This document shows, piece after piece, positions 4,861 through 5,443 of a stretch of 5,443 nt of DNA. The notes beneath the pieces are model-generated. The model had not been told where the DNA came from. It saw only the letters and a list, made by a program, of their open reading frames with translations, and made no database searches. Position numbers and translations under genes: made by a program. Numbering within the stretch: position 1 is the stretch's first letter; every line of letters starts with the position of its first letter. Origin of the DNA: Anaerolineales bacterium UBA4826. Its GTDB lineage: Bacteria; Chloroflexota; Anaerolineae; UBA4142. Location of the stretch: positions 1 to 5,443 of the forward strand of contig DHFK01000029.1 in the NCBI GenBank assembly GCA_002400365.1, read 5' to 3'.

Positions 4861-5443
4861 ATGAATGTGCTGTCGCGATGGCTGTGGCTTTGCGTTTGGG
4901 CAGGGTTGGCGCTGTACCTCGCGCTGACGCTCTGGCTGGGATTTGCCGGGCTGGTGTATCCCTTTCAACTCGTGGACGGGGATGGCGTCGTGCTCTGGTT
5001 CACGCGCCAACTCGCGCAGGGACATGCGATTTACAAGGGCTTGACCGGTTTCCCGTACGCGTCGAGCAACTATCCGCCCGTGGGCATGGTCCTGGCTGCT
5101 GCGTTGATGCCACTCTTCGGCGATGGCTATGTCACCGGGCGGCTGTTGCATTTTGCCTCCGCGCTGATCGTCGCCGCGCTGATCTATCGCATCGTCCGCA
5201 CGGAGACGCGCGCACAGCGTTGGGGCGCGCTCGCGGCGCTGCTGTTTCTTGGCACGCCCTACATCTATCATTGGGTCCCGCAATTCCGCGTGGACTTGAT
5301 CGGGCTGGCGTTTGCGTTTGGCGGAATCTATGTGCTGTGGCTTGGGGAACGCCAAAAGTCTACCGGCGCCAGTGAACAGTTATCAGTTACTAGCAGTTCG
5401 TCGGAGAAACCCGTTTTCTCGGCTGTTTCTGCGTCGTTCTTTG
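4861..5443 (+). CDS. GT39/ArnT-like membrane glycosyltransferase, 3' end missing
   Basis: A multi-spanning membrane protein, probably a GT-C glycosyltransferase using a lipid-linked sugar; the acceptor is unknown. The 194 visible codons show a first helix at about 10-32, then a loop with Asp39 and Asp41 (QLVDGDGVVLWFTRQLAQG and IY), where GT39-type enzymes carry the catalytic acidic residue. Next come YASSNYPP (66-73), helices at about 74-86 and 95-112, one at 121-133, TPYIYHWVPQFRVDL (132-146) and a helix at 147-161. The frame then runs through S/T-rich residues 167-188 encoded by repeat-like DNA and is still open at the right edge. An in-frame TGA near 4826-4828 bounds the start; ATG at 4861 is preferred, with TTG at 4855 possible. 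No Shine-Dalgarno is seen. It is divergent from the DUF3048 gene. The membrane family call is good; the exact enzyme is not determinable. Confidence 0.85.
   Translation, partial: MNVLSRWLWLCVWAGLALYLALTLWLGFAGLVYPFQLVDGDGVVLWFTRQLAQGHAIYKGLTGFPYASSNYPPVGMVLAAALMPLFGDGYVTGRLLHFASALIVAALIYRIVRTETRAQRWGALAALLFLGTPYIYHWVPQFRVDLIGLAFAFGGIYVLWLGERQKSTGASEQLSVTSSSSEKPVFSAVSASFF
5370..5399. repeat. CAGTT-type short tandem-like repeat within the glycosyltransferase gene
   Basis: Four CAGT(T) units start at 5370, 5377, 5384 and 5394, giving a partly heptameric pattern (AACAGTT/ATCAGTT). Such CAGTTATCAGTT tracts are usually seen between genes. Here the tract is in frame and encodes part of a Ser/Thr-rich loop (about residues 171-180). 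Confidence 0.6.
5403..5422. repeat. Dispersed 20-bp palindromic motif, copy inside the glycosyltransferase gene
   Basis: This copy reads GGAGAAACCCGTTTTCTCGG, with GAGAAA/TTTCTC as its palindromic arms. It agrees at 17 of 20 positions with 1678-1697, and its inner part AACCCGTTTTCTC is the exact reverse complement of 1728-1740. It sits directly after the CAGTT tract and is translated in frame. Confidence 0.65.

Noticed and set aside
4749..5375. Plus-strand open frame of 208 codons over the divergent gap and the glycosyltransferase start
   Set aside because: It runs through both promoters in another frame; the frame starting at 4861 gives helices and GT39-like motifs instead.
1..5443. A new multi-gene defence, metabolic or mobile system
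   Set aside because: The genes are housekeeping or envelope proteins with no shared pathway signature, and no nuclease, recombinase, toxin-antitoxin pair or transposase is present.

Overview
The window looks like an ordinary chromosomal segment of a moderately GC-rich bacterium, most likely Chloroflexota (Anaerolineae-like). The taxonomic reading is inference. It rests on Pro/Thr 'PTPTP..TWTP' linkers in exported proteins, a YerB-like (DUF3048) lipoprotein, a CoaE variant with an 'EAIKLVEAG' segment, tandem 'FGYPIS...QYFQR.R.E' modules in a secreted protein, and short interspersed palindromic repeats in the gaps between genes.

Layout, left to right. (1) 1-535, minus: an alpha/beta hydrolase with an N-terminal membrane anchor, cut off by the left edge. 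(2) 536-636: a divergent gap with a good sigma-70-type promoter for the next gene. (3) 637-1668, plus: a secreted protein with two related N-terminal modules, a Pro/Thr linker and an Ig-like C-terminal domain. (4) 1669-1756: a convergent gap containing a long imperfect hairpin. (5) 1757-1975, minus: a 72-residue two-helix membrane protein with a strong ribosome binding site. (6) 1976-2152: a plus-strand terminator-like hairpin and a 114-bp inverted-repeat element resembling a MITE. (7) 2153-3394, minus: dephospho-CoA kinase fused to a GNAT-like domain. (8) 3395-3441: a short gap almost filled by a palindromic repeat that also covers the apparent coaE start codon. (9) 3442-4755, minus: the DUF3048 lipoprotein. 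(10) 4756-4860: a compact divergent promoter region. (11) 4861-5443, plus: the start of a multi-helix GT39/ArnT-like glycosyltransferase, cut off by the right edge.

The three minus-strand genes from 4755 to 1757 (DUF3048 lipoprotein, coaE fusion, small membrane protein) run in the same direction and could share a transcript from the promoter at 4788-4815. Nothing in the sequence ties them into one pathway: CoaE is the last step of coenzyme A synthesis, and the others are envelope proteins of unknown role. I see no RNA gene, CRISPR array, transposase, phage gene or defence system. The parts most worth a second look are how the short repeats interact with genes (one supplies a start codon, others lie in frame inside a membrane protein), the CoaE-GNAT fusion, and the terminator placed antisense to the small gene's leader.
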